A stretch of DNA of 64,000 nucleotides from Flavimaricola marinus. GTDB lineage: Bacteria > Pseudomonadota > Alphaproteobacteria > Rhodobacterales > Rhodobacteraceae. The translations under genes were made by a program, and so were the position numbers. The stretch covers positions 1 through 64,000 of the forward strand of contig NZ_FXZK01000012.1 in the NCBI RefSeq assembly GCF_900184895.1, read 5' to 3'. Positions 43,337-52,607 of this stretch are shown piece after piece (position 1 is the stretch's first letter; each line of letters begins with the position of its first letter). Below the pieces are notes generated by a model, which worked only from the letters and a program-made list of their open reading frames with translations, was not told the origin of the DNA and made no database searches.

Positions 43337-44164
43337 TCATTCCGGCAGGAGGGACAGGTCAATTACCGATACATGCCAGCGCCCAAGGTTTGCAGTATAG
43401 AGCTTGTCACCCTTCAGCGCGATATTGGTCGGATGTGCGAGGGTCGTTGCCACCGGGTCCTCGATCAACAGCTCCAGTCCAGATTGCTGTGACCAGCGCC
43501 AGATGCGGGAAGGCTCGTAGTTGGAAATCAGGATGTCTCCGTTCGCCATAGCCAGAACTCCGTCCGGAACGGTCTCCAACCCTTCCGTCACGACACGTGC
43601 CGCACCAGCAGAACCATCAGGGGCTATCGGCACGAAACTTAGCCGTGCCTTCATGCTTTCAACGACATAGAGCCCGCTATTGTCCGGCGCCATGGCCATG
43701 CCATTGGCAAAGCACAGCGGTTCGTTCGTCCAGCGTCCTCCCTTTCCCGTCGCGAGATCATAGCGGAAAATCGACCCATCCGGGTCGAGCGAATCCGACA
43801 CGAAGAGAAACCCGCCGGTATCGTCGACGACAGCGTAATTCGGCACTGTAATACCGCTGTCAGCAAAACGGTCACAGGCGCCGGTGACCGCGTCATATCG
43901 GAACACCGCCTTGTGCTTCATGTCGCAAGCAAAGCAGTTCCCGGCCGCGTCGAAAGCGATACCCAGCAGAAAGCCCCCCGTCGACGTTATCCGCTCGATC
44001 CCTGAACCATCTGCGGCAATTCGGACGATGTCCCCCCTTTCAGTGCCAGCCCAGATCGACCCATCCGCGTGGATCGCCACACCCTCGGGGTGCGCGAGAC
44101 ATGGATCGGTAAAGATACCGTCGAAAAAGACAGTCGCGGCAGAGGCGGGCAAGAGGGCTTTCAT
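43337..44164 (-). CDS. SMP-30/gluconolactonase-family lactonase
   Basis: A 275-residue six-bladed-propeller lactonase. Metal-site regions are HPEGVAIHADGSIWAGTERG (Glu), VPNYAVVDDTGGFLFVSD (Asn), CFANGMAMAPDN and ETVPDGVLAMANGD (Asp). These enzymes open sugar lactones to aldonic acids. It is the last gene of the ten-gene operon from 54827 and converges with the IclR gene. Its presence beside the YbhE-type lactonase at 34313 supports a lactone or lactonisable sugar as substrate for the island. Confidence 0.88.
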   Translation of the reverse strand: MKALLPASAATVFFDGIFTDPCLAHPEGVAIHADGSIWAGTERGDIVRIAADGSGIERITSTGGFLLGIAFDAAGNCFACDMKHKAVFRYDAVTGACDRFADSGITVPNYAVVDDTGGFLFVSDSLDPDGSIFRYDLATGKGGRWTNEPLCFANGMAMAPDNSGLYVVESMKARLSFVPIAPDGSAGAARVVTEGLETVPDGVLAMANGDILISNYEPSRIWRWSQQSGLELLIEDPVATTLAHPTNIALKGDKLYTANLGRWHVSVIDLSLLPE

Positions 44165-44176
44165 GTTGGTGGGCTC

Positions 44177-45940
44177 CTATGAAGGTCGGACATCTCCAGC
44201 AATGTGCTGAAGGGCTGCTGCGTCGCGGGCCAAAACGTCATCGATCACGGCAACACGATCCCGCGCGCTTACGAATTCCAATCGGCGCAATCCAATTGGG
44301 TCGACGTGATGACGCAGGATGTAGAGGTCGTCTTGCGTCGGTTCCGCGACAGGGCCGCAATCGTCGTGAAACACGACTTTGAAACCGGTGTTCTGCACGA
44401 TGTCCTCGCGCGTCACGTCCGGCATGATCTCCGTTACGACAAGCTGGCCTGCGGAATCGTCGTATCGGAACACGCAAAGATTGGTAAACACCATTACGTC
44501 CCCCGGCCTGTAACCCGCGGCGATGCGCGCCGCTTTGTCATGAATGCCGCGCGCCGCACTCACAACCTCGACCGTTTCAACCAATGCTGAAGCACTATGG
44601 CGCGGAACATAGACGACAAAATCGCGGTGCATATTAGCGACATCCGACATGCCACCCTGCCCCGGCAGCCGTAGTAAGCCCCCAGAAGGTTTAGTGATCT
44701 CGAGGGTGTTGGTCCGGCCTTGAGCGTCGATCTGAGCGGTGCCGACGATTTCACTTGTGACGAAACCGCCTTGATAGGCGACCCAATAGGTGTCCTCGCC
44801 CCCCGTAAGTTGCACTGCTGAGTCCACGTCCATCGCCTCAACCAGCGAGAGCGACATCGGACCTGCGGCGATGTCTACATGACCACCACTGAGCGTCGTG
44901 ATGATCATGTCGGGCGCGTGTGTCATCTTGGCGAAACGGTAGGCCACGTTGCCCAAGGGCGAAACCGCGCCCGCGCTGGCATAGCTGTCGTTGTCGAGAG
45001 TGCGGGCGATGCGCACGGCCATTATTTCATCTACCGTCGCTGGCGCATCCATCGACACGGCGGCGGGAAGAAACTTGTCGGCGCTGATCGCTGCGCGCGG
45101 TGCCTTTGCCGCCAGCCGCAGCCTGTCCGGCACGGCGTTGCCGAGCGCGTCTGCGGCGTCGCGAAGGACTTTTGCCTCCACCAGCTTCCGCAAGGCGGCC
45201 CAGTCGTTGGTATAATACGGCAGACAAGAACAGGGGTAGGCCCCGCCCGGCACCGTGGCAATTGCGCTGACCTTGTTGCGCGGAATCACGACACCGCGTC
45301 CGTCACGGTTCAACTGCCCGACGGGGACGATTTCCTCGACCGTCACCAGCACCTTTCGCGCGGCCCCTGCCTGCACCTTATCGAGTGCATGCGCGCCGTA
45401 GATTTCGATGTTGCCAGAAGTATCAGCGCGAGCGGCGTGCATTAGGAAGACGTCAATCTCGCGCGCTTCGACCAGCATCAGGTCGCGGCCCGAGACAGGG
45501 TCCGTCCACGGTCGCAAGGCAGGGCACCTTTCCGACACCGCAGACCCTTCGGGTTTTTGCATCGGTAGGAAAGGCAGGTTCTGTTCTCGTGCCCGGAAGG
45601 CGTTGATCAGCGCCAGCGCGGGCCAGTCATTCATCGGCACCGTGCCGCCTTCGACGGCTTTGCGGAACCGGGGCGCTAGGCCAAAGATGTCGAGGCTGGA
45701 AAAGCAGATATCGATCTGCGAAACCGCCCCCGCTTCGAGCAGGAATTCCAGCGGCAGCCCCCCCGCCCAGCTGAGGTAATGCAGGTCCTTGAGATTGCGC
45801 GCCGCGAGCGTGCGGATCATCGCCATCGGCAGTCGCGCGAAATGGTGGCCACCGATGGAAATGCAGTCGCCGGAATGGACCTCGTCCATCATCGCGTCGA
45901 GGGAAAGAAACTGCGGTCGGTTAGGCTTTACGAGGGTCAT
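44177..45940 (-). CDS. fused alpha-beta CoA-transferase-family protein (GctAB-like)
   Basis: A 587-residue protein that carries both halves of a family I CoA-transferase. The alpha-like half starts with GDCISIGGHHFARLP and LHYLSWAGG; the beta-like half runs from about residue 330 with VGTAQIDAQGRTNT, LRLPGQGGMSDVANM and IVQNTGFKV. The order matches glutaconate CoA-transferase A then B. Where GctB has its catalytic Glu (IVESG) this protein reads ITTLSGG, so the residue seems missing, as in IpdAB-type enzymes that hydrolyse C-C bonds of CoA esters. ATG 45940 overlaps the upstream gene by four bases. Function: CoA transfer or CoA-ester cleavage. Confidence 0.82.
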   Translation of the reverse strand: MTLVKPNRPQFLSLDAMMDEVHSGDCISIGGHHFARLPMAMIRTLAARNLKDLHYLSWAGGLPLEFLLEAGAVSQIDICFSSLDIFGLAPRFRKAVEGGTVPMNDWPALALINAFRAREQNLPFLPMQKPEGSAVSERCPALRPWTDPVSGRDLMLVEAREIDVFLMHAARADTSGNIEIYGAHALDKVQAGAARKVLVTVEEIVPVGQLNRDGRGVVIPRNKVSAIATVPGGAYPCSCLPYYTNDWAALRKLVEAKVLRDAADALGNAVPDRLRLAAKAPRAAISADKFLPAAVSMDAPATVDEIMAVRIARTLDNDSYASAGAVSPLGNVAYRFAKMTHAPDMIITTLSGGHVDIAAGPMSLSLVEAMDVDSAVQLTGGEDTYWVAYQGGFVTSEIVGTAQIDAQGRTNTLEITKPSGGLLRLPGQGGMSDVANMHRDFVVYVPRHSASALVETVEVVSAARGIHDKAARIAAGYRPGDVMVFTNLCVFRYDDSAGQLVVTEIMPDVTREDIVQNTGFKVVFHDDCGPVAEPTQDDLYILRHHVDPIGLRRLEFVSARDRVAVIDDVLARDAAALQHIAGDVRPS

Positions 45941-46986
45941 GTCAAATCTTTCACACCGATCCGGTAGCGGATCGTCAGGGGCGTCTGGGGGGTCAGGTTC
46001 AGGCACGTCGGCGTGCCGCCGGCGGAGATCGGGGTGTCGCTGCGGGACAGGTCAGGCGACAGGCCGAACGCCGAACAAGCGGGTTCAATGCCGATGCAAA
46101 GGTGGCGGTTCTTCCATGGTGGGGCCGAGCGGCCCCGGTTCGAATACCACAGCACGACGCTGGGCAGCAGGTCCGCATCCCAGTCGAAGGTGACACGATA
46201 TCCCCCATCTGGACCGTCTCCCCCGACGGCCATCGCGAAATGCCCGTCGCTGCCGTCGAGTTGCAGAAGGTCTTCGCCGTTCGCAGCAAATGGCAGAAGG
46301 CGCGCGTCGATATGGCCACCGCCCCGCGCCGCCACCGCGTCCAGGCTGTCGAAGGTCGTGTCCGGAGCAAAGATCGGTGCCTCCGGCTCGACCGTCAACG
46401 GGTGCGTGCGACCGACCCGGAAGCGGCCGGGCTCCAGCACGGCGGCGCCGGTCAGTGGCGGCAGGCGAAAGCAGCCGTGCAGGCCGACAGGCTCGCATGT
46501 GACGCGGCGCGCGTGGATGACGAGGTCGATGTCCAAGGCCGGCGCATCCGGCACCGGGCGCACGACGCGCTCCAGCCGGGCGATTGCGTGGTCGTCCGGA
46601 TAGTCGACATGCATCGAAATCGCATTGCTACCGCTCTCGTCGAAAGTCCAGCGCGCGGCGGAACCGTATCCGTGCACATCGGAGACCTGCGCCGCCGCCT
46701 CGATGTCTCCGGGCCAGCCTGTGGGCCAGCTTTCTGGCCCGTCCGGCGCGGGCATTGGATAGCCGAAGGGCACGCAGGGCCACTCTCCCTGCAACCCGGC
46801 CAGCAGACCGTCCGCGCCGTCGTCGTCTCCTTGCGTCAACCACGGCGCGCTATGAAAGGGGCGCACGGTTCTGCCACCGGGCAGTGCAAAGGCACTGGGT
46901 CCGATCATGCCGCCAAAGGCGCTGACGCTGACCTCCCCATGCGCCCACGCCATATGACGTAGCTCGTTGTGAACGGTGCGACCCAT
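45937..46986 (-). CDS. hypothetical protein, aldose-epimerase-like beta-sandwich
   Basis: A 349-residue protein starting at MGRTVHNELRHMAWAHGEV; a longer frame to 47178 lies inside the CaiB gene. I do not recognise it firmly. Pattern features such as FGGMIGPSAFALPGGRTVRPFH, segments rich in alternating beta-type residues, a histidine-containing MHVDYPDDHA and the closing TPQTPLTIRYRIG resemble galactose-mutarotase-fold proteins. Embedded with four-base and five-base junctions between two CoA-transferase genes, it is surely part of the pathway; mutarotation of the sugar substrate is a guess. Confidence 0.6.
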   Translation of the reverse strand: MGRTVHNELRHMAWAHGEVSVSAFGGMIGPSAFALPGGRTVRPFHSAPWLTQGDDDGADGLLAGLQGEWPCVPFGYPMPAPDGPESWPTGWPGDIEAAAQVSDVHGYGSAARWTFDESGSNAISMHVDYPDDHAIARLERVVRPVPDAPALDIDLVIHARRVTCEPVGLHGCFRLPPLTGAAVLEPGRFRVGRTHPLTVEPEAPIFAPDTTFDSLDAVAARGGGHIDARLLPFAANGEDLLQLDGSDGHFAMAVGGDGPDGGYRVTFDWDADLLPSVVLWYSNRGRSAPPWKNRHLCIGIEPACSAFGLSPDLSRSDTPISAGGTPTCLNLTPQTPLTIRYRIGVKDLT

Positions 46987-46991
46987 GACGT

Positions 46992-48218
46992 TCAGCTCCG
47001 CGCCTTGGTGTTTTCCTTGGTCTGGATGGTCATATCGCCCGATGCGATCAGCGCTTCGATCTCGGCTGCGTCGATGCCGTGTTCGGCAAGGATATCCTGC
47101 CCGTGCTGACCGATCATCGGCGCGGGACGGCTGATTTCCGCAGGCGTCTCGCTCATCCTGACGGCGGGACCGACGCATTTGACCGTCCCCGCGATCGGGT
47201 GCTCATAACTGGTCATCAGCCCAAGGTGAACGACCTGCGGGTCCTGCGTCGCGCTACGGAAATCCTTGACCTCGGCGGTCCAGACGTCCGCCTCCAGAAG
47301 GATCTCGAGCAGCGGATCGCAGTCAAATGTCAGGGTGACCTTGTTGACCTCTTCCCAAATCTCGTCGCGCTTGGAATACAGCTGATCGCGACTGTCGTAG
47401 CGCAGCAGCTCTTCGGCCCCGAGGGTGCGCATCAGGTGGCCGAATGGGCTCATTGCGATGGACACATAGCGCCCGTCCTTGGTGGCGTAGATGCCAAAAG
47501 GGGCCTCGGCACCCGGATGACCGATGCCCGAATTGGGACGTTCGAAATCCTGATCGAGGTTCAGAACCGAGACGTATTCCTGATTGAGGTGCGCCATCAT
47601 GCCGGCCATTAGGTTGACCTCGATCTTTTGCCCCTTGCCCGATTTGTGCCGCCAGATGATCGCGGACAAGATCGCATAGACCATATTCATCGCGCCAAGC
47701 TGATCGGGCATCCCTGCCCCCAATGGCACCGGCGGCTGATCGGCTCGGCCCGTCGCTGCCGCCACGCCGGTCAGACCCTGGATCAGCATGTCCTGACCGG
47801 GGCGCGACACATAGGGGCCGCTTTCGCCGTAGCCAGAGCCCGAGCAATAGATGATCCGCTCGTTGACCGCCCGGAAATCCTCATATCCGTAGCCGAGTTT
47901 TTCCATCACGCCGGGGCGGAAATTCTGCACCACCACGTCGGCATCCTTGGCCATCTCCATGATGATCTCGCGCACGCGGGGCGATTTGAGGTTCAGCGCA
48001 ATGGACCGCTTGTTACGGTTCCACGACAGGAACGACGGGCTTTCACTGCCGCCGACCCATTTGTTGAAGAACGTCATGCCGCGGAACATGTCGCCCGTTC
48101 CCGCACGTTCGATCTTGACGATGTCAGCACCCATATCGCCCAGCAACTGCGTCGCGAAGGGGCCTTGCAGCAGATGACTGAAATCGAGGACTTTGATGCC
48201 TTCGAGGGCCTTTTCCAT
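46992..48218 (-). CDS. CaiB/BaiF-family CoA-transferase
   Basis: A 408-residue family III CoA-transferase. It begins ALEGIKVLDFSHLLQGPFA, has NRNKRSIALNLKS and the conserved catalytic aspartate in RPGQDMLIQGLTG (D143). These enzymes move CoA between carboxylic acids, for example from an acyl-CoA to a substrate acid. It is in the operon with the ABC transporter, two SDR-type or unknown proteins and the GctAB-like protein. Having two unrelated CoA-transferase types in a sugar operon is unusual and points to a CoA-activated sugar-derived acid. Confidence 0.92.
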   Translation of the reverse strand: MEKALEGIKVLDFSHLLQGPFATQLLGDMGADIVKIERAGTGDMFRGMTFFNKWVGGSESPSFLSWNRNKRSIALNLKSPRVREIIMEMAKDADVVVQNFRPGVMEKLGYGYEDFRAVNERIIYCSGSGYGESGPYVSRPGQDMLIQGLTGVAAATGRADQPPVPLGAGMPDQLGAMNMVYAILSAIIWRHKSGKGQKIEVNLMAGMMAHLNQEYVSVLNLDQDFERPNSGIGHPGAEAPFGIYATKDGRYVSIAMSPFGHLMRTLGAEELLRYDSRDQLYSKRDEIWEEVNKVTLTFDCDPLLEILLEADVWTAEVKDFRSATQDPQVVHLGLMTSYEHPIAGTVKCVGPAVRMSETPAEISRPAPMIGQHGQDILAEHGIDAAEIEALIASGDMTIQTKENTKARS

Positions 48219-48237
48219 TTTTTAGATCTCCGCGGGG

Positions 48238-49038
48238 TTATTTGGCGTCTGGTTGAAAGAATTCAGGGACGTATCGAGGTGCGTTCGTCAGCCCTCCGTC
48301 CACCTTGAGATCGATGCCGGTGGTGAAACCTGCAAGATCAGATGCGAGGTAGACCGCCGCCTCGGCCACTTCCTCGGCCCGGCCGATCCGGCCGATGGGA
48401 TGCATCTTGACCCAGGTCTTCGACAGGTGCTCGCCCAAGTCGGCAACGACCTGTAAGTTCATCGGGGTGTCGATGGTGCCGGGCGAGATCGAGTTGACCC
48501 GCACGTTGCTGGGGCCGAACTCTACCGACATTTGGCGTGTCATCGCCATGATCGCCCCCTTGGCACCGGCATAGGCCGTCCACCCATCAAGGCCGATGTG
48601 GCCCTGCGCAGAGGCGATATTGATGATCGAGCCGGATTTCTGAGCGATCATCGCAGGCAGGACGGCCTTACAGCATCTGAAGACGGACGTCAGGTTTACC
48701 GACATGAGCCGGTCCCACTGGGCGTCTTCCATCTCGTGCAGGGGCATGCCGCCGATGGCGATGGCGGCGTTATTCACAAGAACGTCGACGCGGCCGTGCG
48801 CGGCGAGCACCTCGTCGAACAGCGCCGTGACGTCCCCCGCCATGGCAACATCGCAACGGTGATAGGTCGCGGCACCGGGGCCGGCGTTCAGCCTCTCGGC
48901 GGCAGCCTTTCCCTTGGCGTCGTCGATATCCGACAGCCAGACATGCGCGCCCTCAGCGGCCATGGCAGAGGCGATGGCGTAGCCAATGCCGTCGGCGGCA
49001 CCGGTCACGACGCAGATCTTATCCTGCAATCTATTCAT
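48238..49038 (-). CDS. SDR-family oxidoreductase
   Basis: A 266-residue classical SDR with cofactor motif CVVTGAADGIGYAIASAM, NNAAIAIGG and active site YAGAKGA; the C-terminus is TGIDLKVDGGLTNAP. It is encoded between the ABC transporter genes (4-base gap) and the CaiB-type gene (19-base gap). Probably oxidises a hydroxyl group of the imported compound as an early step. Substrate unknown. Confidence 0.92.
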   Translation of the reverse strand: MNRLQDKICVVTGAADGIGYAIASAMAAEGAHVWLSDIDDAKGKAAAERLNAGPGAATYHRCDVAMAGDVTALFDEVLAAHGRVDVLVNNAAIAIGGMPLHEMEDAQWDRLMSVNLTSVFRCCKAVLPAMIAQKSGSIINIASAQGHIGLDGWTAYAGAKGAIMAMTRQMSVEFGPSNVRVNSISPGTIDTPMNLQVVADLGEHLSKTWVKMHPIGRIGRAEEVAEAAVYLASDLAGFTTGIDLKVDGGLTNAPRYVPEFFQPDAK

Positions 49039-49042
49039 GACC

Positions 49043-50035
49043 CTACTCCTTGCTTTTTTTGTAGCTGTCGAGGCTGACGGCGGCGACGATCACGATACCT
49101 GTGATAACGAGTTGCCACTCTGTCGGCGCATTGATCATACCCAAACCGTTCGACAAATAGGCGAGGATCAGCACACCGAGTGCAGCGCCAAGAATGTTCC
49201 CGCGCCCACCCGCCAGACTTACCCCGCCCAGAACGACGGCGGCAATCGCCTGAAACTCGTAACCCTGCCCCGAGGTATGCACCGCGGCGCCAAGCCGCGA
49301 CGCCAGCAGGATGCCGGCAATCGTGGCCAGCGTCGAACTGATGAGAAAGCAGATAAACTTGATCCGTCGCACGTCATAGCCGACCATGCGGGCGACCTCT
49401 GCACTGCCACCGGCCGCATAAATGCGCCGGCCGAAGCGGGTCTTATGCATGATGAACATGACCATCAGGACGATCACCCCCGCGATGATCGCGGGAATCG
49501 GCATGATACCAAAGGCCTTGCCGTTGCCGATGGCGAAAAAGCTGTCGAGGTAGGCGGTATCCGCCTGCGCGCGCTTGTTCGTCCACAAATACACGCCGCC
49601 CCGGATCAGGAACAGCATGCCAAGCGTCACGATCAGCGAATTGATCCTCAGGTAGGCCGACAGATAGCCGTTGATTGCGCCAATCATCAGTCCTAGGACC
49701 AGCGCGCCCAGAATGCCGAGGCTCAGTGACCCAGTCGCATTCATGATCTCGACCAGCGGCAGAGCCACCGCCGCGACCAGAGAGCCCACTGAGATATCGA
49801 CCTCGCCCCCGATCAGCGCAACTGCGACGCCAGTTGCGATCAACAGGATGATCGACGCCTGACCCAATACGTTGGTCAGGTTGCGGGTAGTAAGGAAATA
49901 CTCGGACAAAGACGAGAAAACGATGACGATCAGCACCAAGCTCACGAACAACGCGATCTCGCTCTGCCCCGCCACCTTGCGGAGCGTGCGCGACAGCATA
50001 TTTTGCGGCAGGGCGGGATTAGCGGATAGCGGCAT
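49043..50035 (-). CDS. sugar ABC transporter permease
   Basis: A 330-residue RbsC-family permease with about ten membrane segments. Landmarks are VALIGGEVDISVGSLVAA, the loop AAGGSAEVARMVGYDVRRIK and LGGVSLAGGRGNILGAALG. The ATG at 50035 overlaps the ATPase gene by 17 bases, which suggests coupled translation. It forms a heterodimeric pore with the second permease encoded at 51538. Confidence 0.92.
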   Translation of the reverse strand: MPLSANPALPQNMLSRTLRKVAGQSEIALFVSLVLIVIVFSSLSEYFLTTRNLTNVLGQASIILLIATGVAVALIGGEVDISVGSLVAAVALPLVEIMNATGSLSLGILGALVLGLMIGAINGYLSAYLRINSLIVTLGMLFLIRGGVYLWTNKRAQADTAYLDSFFAIGNGKAFGIMPIPAIIAGVIVLMVMFIMHKTRFGRRIYAAGGSAEVARMVGYDVRRIKFICFLISSTLATIAGILLASRLGAAVHTSGQGYEFQAIAAVVLGGVSLAGGRGNILGAALGVLILAYLSNGLGMINAPTEWQLVITGIVIVAAVSLDSYKKSKE

Positions 50036-51545
50036 CGAGGATCTCCTCCTGGGTCGCGTTCTCACGGGTGAATTCGCCGGTCATGCGGCCCTCTGACAGC
50101 ACATAGATCCGGTCGCTGAGGCCAAGCAGTTCGGGCATTTCCGACGTCATCAGAATGACTGCCAGCCCTTGCGCCGCCAGCTCGTCGATCAGGGCGAAGA
50201 TCTCGGCCTTGGCGCCTACGTCGATACCGCGCGTCGGCTCGTCCAGCACCACGGCTTTCAGGCCGAACATCAGCCAGCGCGACAACAGCACCTTTTGCTG
50301 ATTGCCCCCCGAGAGGTTGCGAATGGGTTGCCCCAACCGTGCCAGCTTGATCGCAAACCGGTCGACGAACCCCTCTGCCTGCTTCGTCTCGGCACGGTGA
50401 TCCATCAGTCCGTTCCTGGTGAACTGGTCGAGTGCCGCCAGCGTCATGTTGCGCGTCACGCTTCCATCGAGCATCAGACCTTCGGTCTTTCGATCCTCGG
50501 ACAGAAGGCCAATGCCCAGTGCCTTGCTCCGGACGGTGCTGTGCGGCTTTAGGTCTTCTCCGTCGATACGAATACGGCCCTTGGTGATCGGATCGAACCC
50601 GACGATCGCCTTTGCCACCTCCGTCCGCCCGGCCCCCATCAGCCCGAAGAAGCCTACGACCTCGCCCGCGCGCACGTGAAAGCTGATGTCGTCGAGCCGT
50701 TTGCTGGACAGGTCCTCGACCTGCACGATCTCGCGTCCCACCGTGCGGTCGGAATGCGGGAACAAACTGGTGATTTCGCGCCCGACCATGTCCTTAACGA
50801 GGCTTGCGGGCGTATGCTCAGACGTCGGTTTGGTCGATACCCAGCGCCCGTCGCGCAGCACCACGCAGGTGTCGGCGATCTCGAAGATCTCTTCGAGCTT
50901 GTGGCTGACGTAGACGATGGCGATGCCAAGCTTGCGCAACCGGTTGATCACCCCGAACAGGTGGGTGACCTCTGCGGGCGTGAGCGACGACGTAGGCTCG
51001 TCCATGATGACGATCCGCGCGTCCCGCGCCATCGCACGGGAAATCTCGACGAGCTGCTGTTCGCTGACCGAGAGGTCCTTGACCTTTGCGCGGGTGTTCA
51101 GGGCAAAACCCGCGCGGTCGAATATCTCCTGAGCCCGGCGATGGATCTCGCGCCAGTTGACGAGGTTCGCTTTGCCGGCGAGATGGTCTTCGAGGAACAT
51201 GTTCTCGGCCACGGAAAACTCGGGGATCAGGGCGATCTCCTGAAACACCACCTTGATCCCGGCATCGAGCGCATCTGCCGGATTGGTAAAGTCCTGCGGC
51301 ACGCCGTCGATCTCTATCTGCCCGCTGTCGGCCTTGTGGATGCCGGCCAGAACCTTGATCAGCGTCGATTTTCCGGCACCGTTCTCCCCCAGCAGCGCGA
51401 GGACCTCTCCCGGTCGTACTGAAAGGCTCACATCGTCGAGCGCCTTGACGCCCGGAAAGCTCTTGCTTAGGCCCGTGACGGCGAGCGCCGGTGCCAGATC
51501 GTGAAAGTCGGCGGCCCCTGCGGTTGCCACGTCTGACTTACCCAT
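50019..51545 (-). CDS. sugar ABC transporter ATP-binding protein (duplicated, RbsA-type)
   Basis: A 508-residue tandem ATPase. The first domain has Walker [17 protein letters not shown], signature LSVSEQQLVEISRAM and Walker B IVIMDEPTSSLTP. The second has the altered Walker A GLMGAGRTEVAKAI, signature LSGGNQQKVLLSRW and AVVLDEPTRGIDVG. That asymmetry is normal for RbsA/MglA proteins. It serves the two flanking permeases and the binding protein at 52608. The two inositol-island transporters use single-domain ATPases instead, so this one has a different origin. Confidence 0.95.
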   Translation of the reverse strand: MGKSDVATAGAADFHDLAPALAVTGLSKSFPGVKALDDVSLSVRPGEVLALLGENGAGKSTLIKVLAGIHKADSGQIEIDGVPQDFTNPADALDAGIKVVFQEIALIPEFSVAENMFLEDHLAGKANLVNWREIHRRAQEIFDRAGFALNTRAKVKDLSVSEQQLVEISRAMARDARIVIMDEPTSSLTPAEVTHLFGVINRLRKLGIAIVYVSHKLEEIFEIADTCVVLRDGRWVSTKPTSEHTPASLVKDMVGREITSLFPHSDRTVGREIVQVEDLSSKRLDDISFHVRAGEVVGFFGLMGAGRTEVAKAIVGFDPITKGRIRIDGEDLKPHSTVRSKALGIGLLSEDRKTEGLMLDGSVTRNMTLAALDQFTRNGLMDHRAETKQAEGFVDRFAIKLARLGQPIRNLSGGNQQKVLLSRWLMFGLKAVVLDEPTRGIDVGAKAEIFALIDELAAQGLAVILMTSEMPELLGLSDRIYVLSEGRMTGEFTRENATQEEILDAAIR

Positions 51546-52518
51546 GTGCGGGCCCCCGCTTCTTCTGGTCCATGTAGAGCGCGAGGATCAGCACCAGCCC
51601 CGGCACGATGATCTGCAGGTCCTGATTCCAGCGCAGCATGATGATCCCATTGTCGATGATCTTGAGGATGAGCACCGCAAGGACGGTGCCGAGGATCGTG
51701 CCGCGCCCGCCCATCAGGCTCGTACCGCCCAGCAGAACCGCAGCTATCACGGTCAGCTCGAATCCCGTGCCCGCCGTCGGTTGGCCCGCATTGAGAAGGG
51801 AGGCAAGGATGACGGCCGCAAGACCTACCAGCGCACCGGTCATTACGAAGGCGCCGAATTTGACGCGTGCCGGGGAATATCCTGACAGCCGCACTGCCGC
51901 CTCGTTGGCCCCGCTGGCAAAGACGAGCCGTCCGCCCCGTGTGCGCGCGAGATAGAACCAACCAGCCAAAGCAACAACGGCTGCGAAGACCACCGGCACC
52001 GGGATGCCCAATATGAACCCTGTCGCGATCTTAGGGAAGATTTCGATCTGATGATGGTTCTGAACGGCTTCGCGGGTGTAAAGATACACCCCGCCTTGAA
52101 GAGCCATCATCATCGCGATTGTCCCGATCAGCGAATTCACCTTAAGGACGAGCGTTACGAAAGCATTGATCAGTCCGACCCCCGCTCCGAAAGCGATGCC
52201 CGCCAACGCACCGAGCGCGACCGAGTTTGTCTGGTTGATTACATCCATCACGACGCAGGACGCGAAGGCGAGGTTCGCCCCAACAGAGATGTCGACCTCG
52301 GCCGTGATCAGCAGAAATGTCATGCCTACCGCGACGATCAGGACCAGCGAGCTTTGGTGAAGGATCGCGACCGCATTGCTAGGAGTGAGAAAATTCGTGG
52401 CCGCGAGGCTCAGGCCCACGACCAGAAGTGTCAGAACAACGACGAGAAAGCCGTATTCGGAATTGAACACTCGCCGGAGCAGCGCACCCGAACGGTCGTC
52501 GTCCGTCAAATCACGCAT
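51538..52518 (-). CDS. sugar ABC transporter permease
   Basis: A 326-residue RbsC-family permease. Landmarks are FLLITAEVDISVGANLAFAS, the loop ASGANEAAVRLSGYSPARVK and LGGTSLMGGRGTILGTVLA. It overlaps the ATPase gene by eight bases and is separated from the binding-protein gene by a strong hairpin. It is the second, non-identical permease of the same transporter. Confidence 0.92.
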   Translation of the reverse strand: MRDLTDDDRSGALLRRVFNSEYGFLVVVLTLLVVGLSLAATNFLTPSNAVAILHQSSLVLIVAVGMTFLLITAEVDISVGANLAFASCVVMDVINQTNSVALGALAGIAFGAGVGLINAFVTLVLKVNSLIGTIAMMMALQGGVYLYTREAVQNHHQIEIFPKIATGFILGIPVPVVFAAVVALAGWFYLARTRGGRLVFASGANEAAVRLSGYSPARVKFGAFVMTGALVGLAAVILASLLNAGQPTAGTGFELTVIAAVLLGGTSLMGGRGTILGTVLAVLILKIIDNGIIMLRWNQDLQIIVPGLVLILALYMDQKKRGPAHG

Positions 52519-52571
52519 CGAGAGCCCCCTTGAAGGATGGTTGGGGAACGCGCTGCGCGTCCCGGTCTAGT

Positions 52572-52600
52572 GCCCCTGCGCCCGAACCGGGCGCAGGGGC
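52572..52600 (-). other. strong intercistronic stem-loop after the binding-protein gene
   Basis: GCCCCTGCGCCCG and CGGGCGCAGGGGC pair perfectly over 13 bp with a 3-base loop (AAC), directly after the binding-protein stop and before the permease. There is no T-run. It is probably an mRNA-stabilising or attenuating hairpin that favours binding-protein synthesis. Confidence 0.75.
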
Positions 52601-52607
52601 GATAAGA

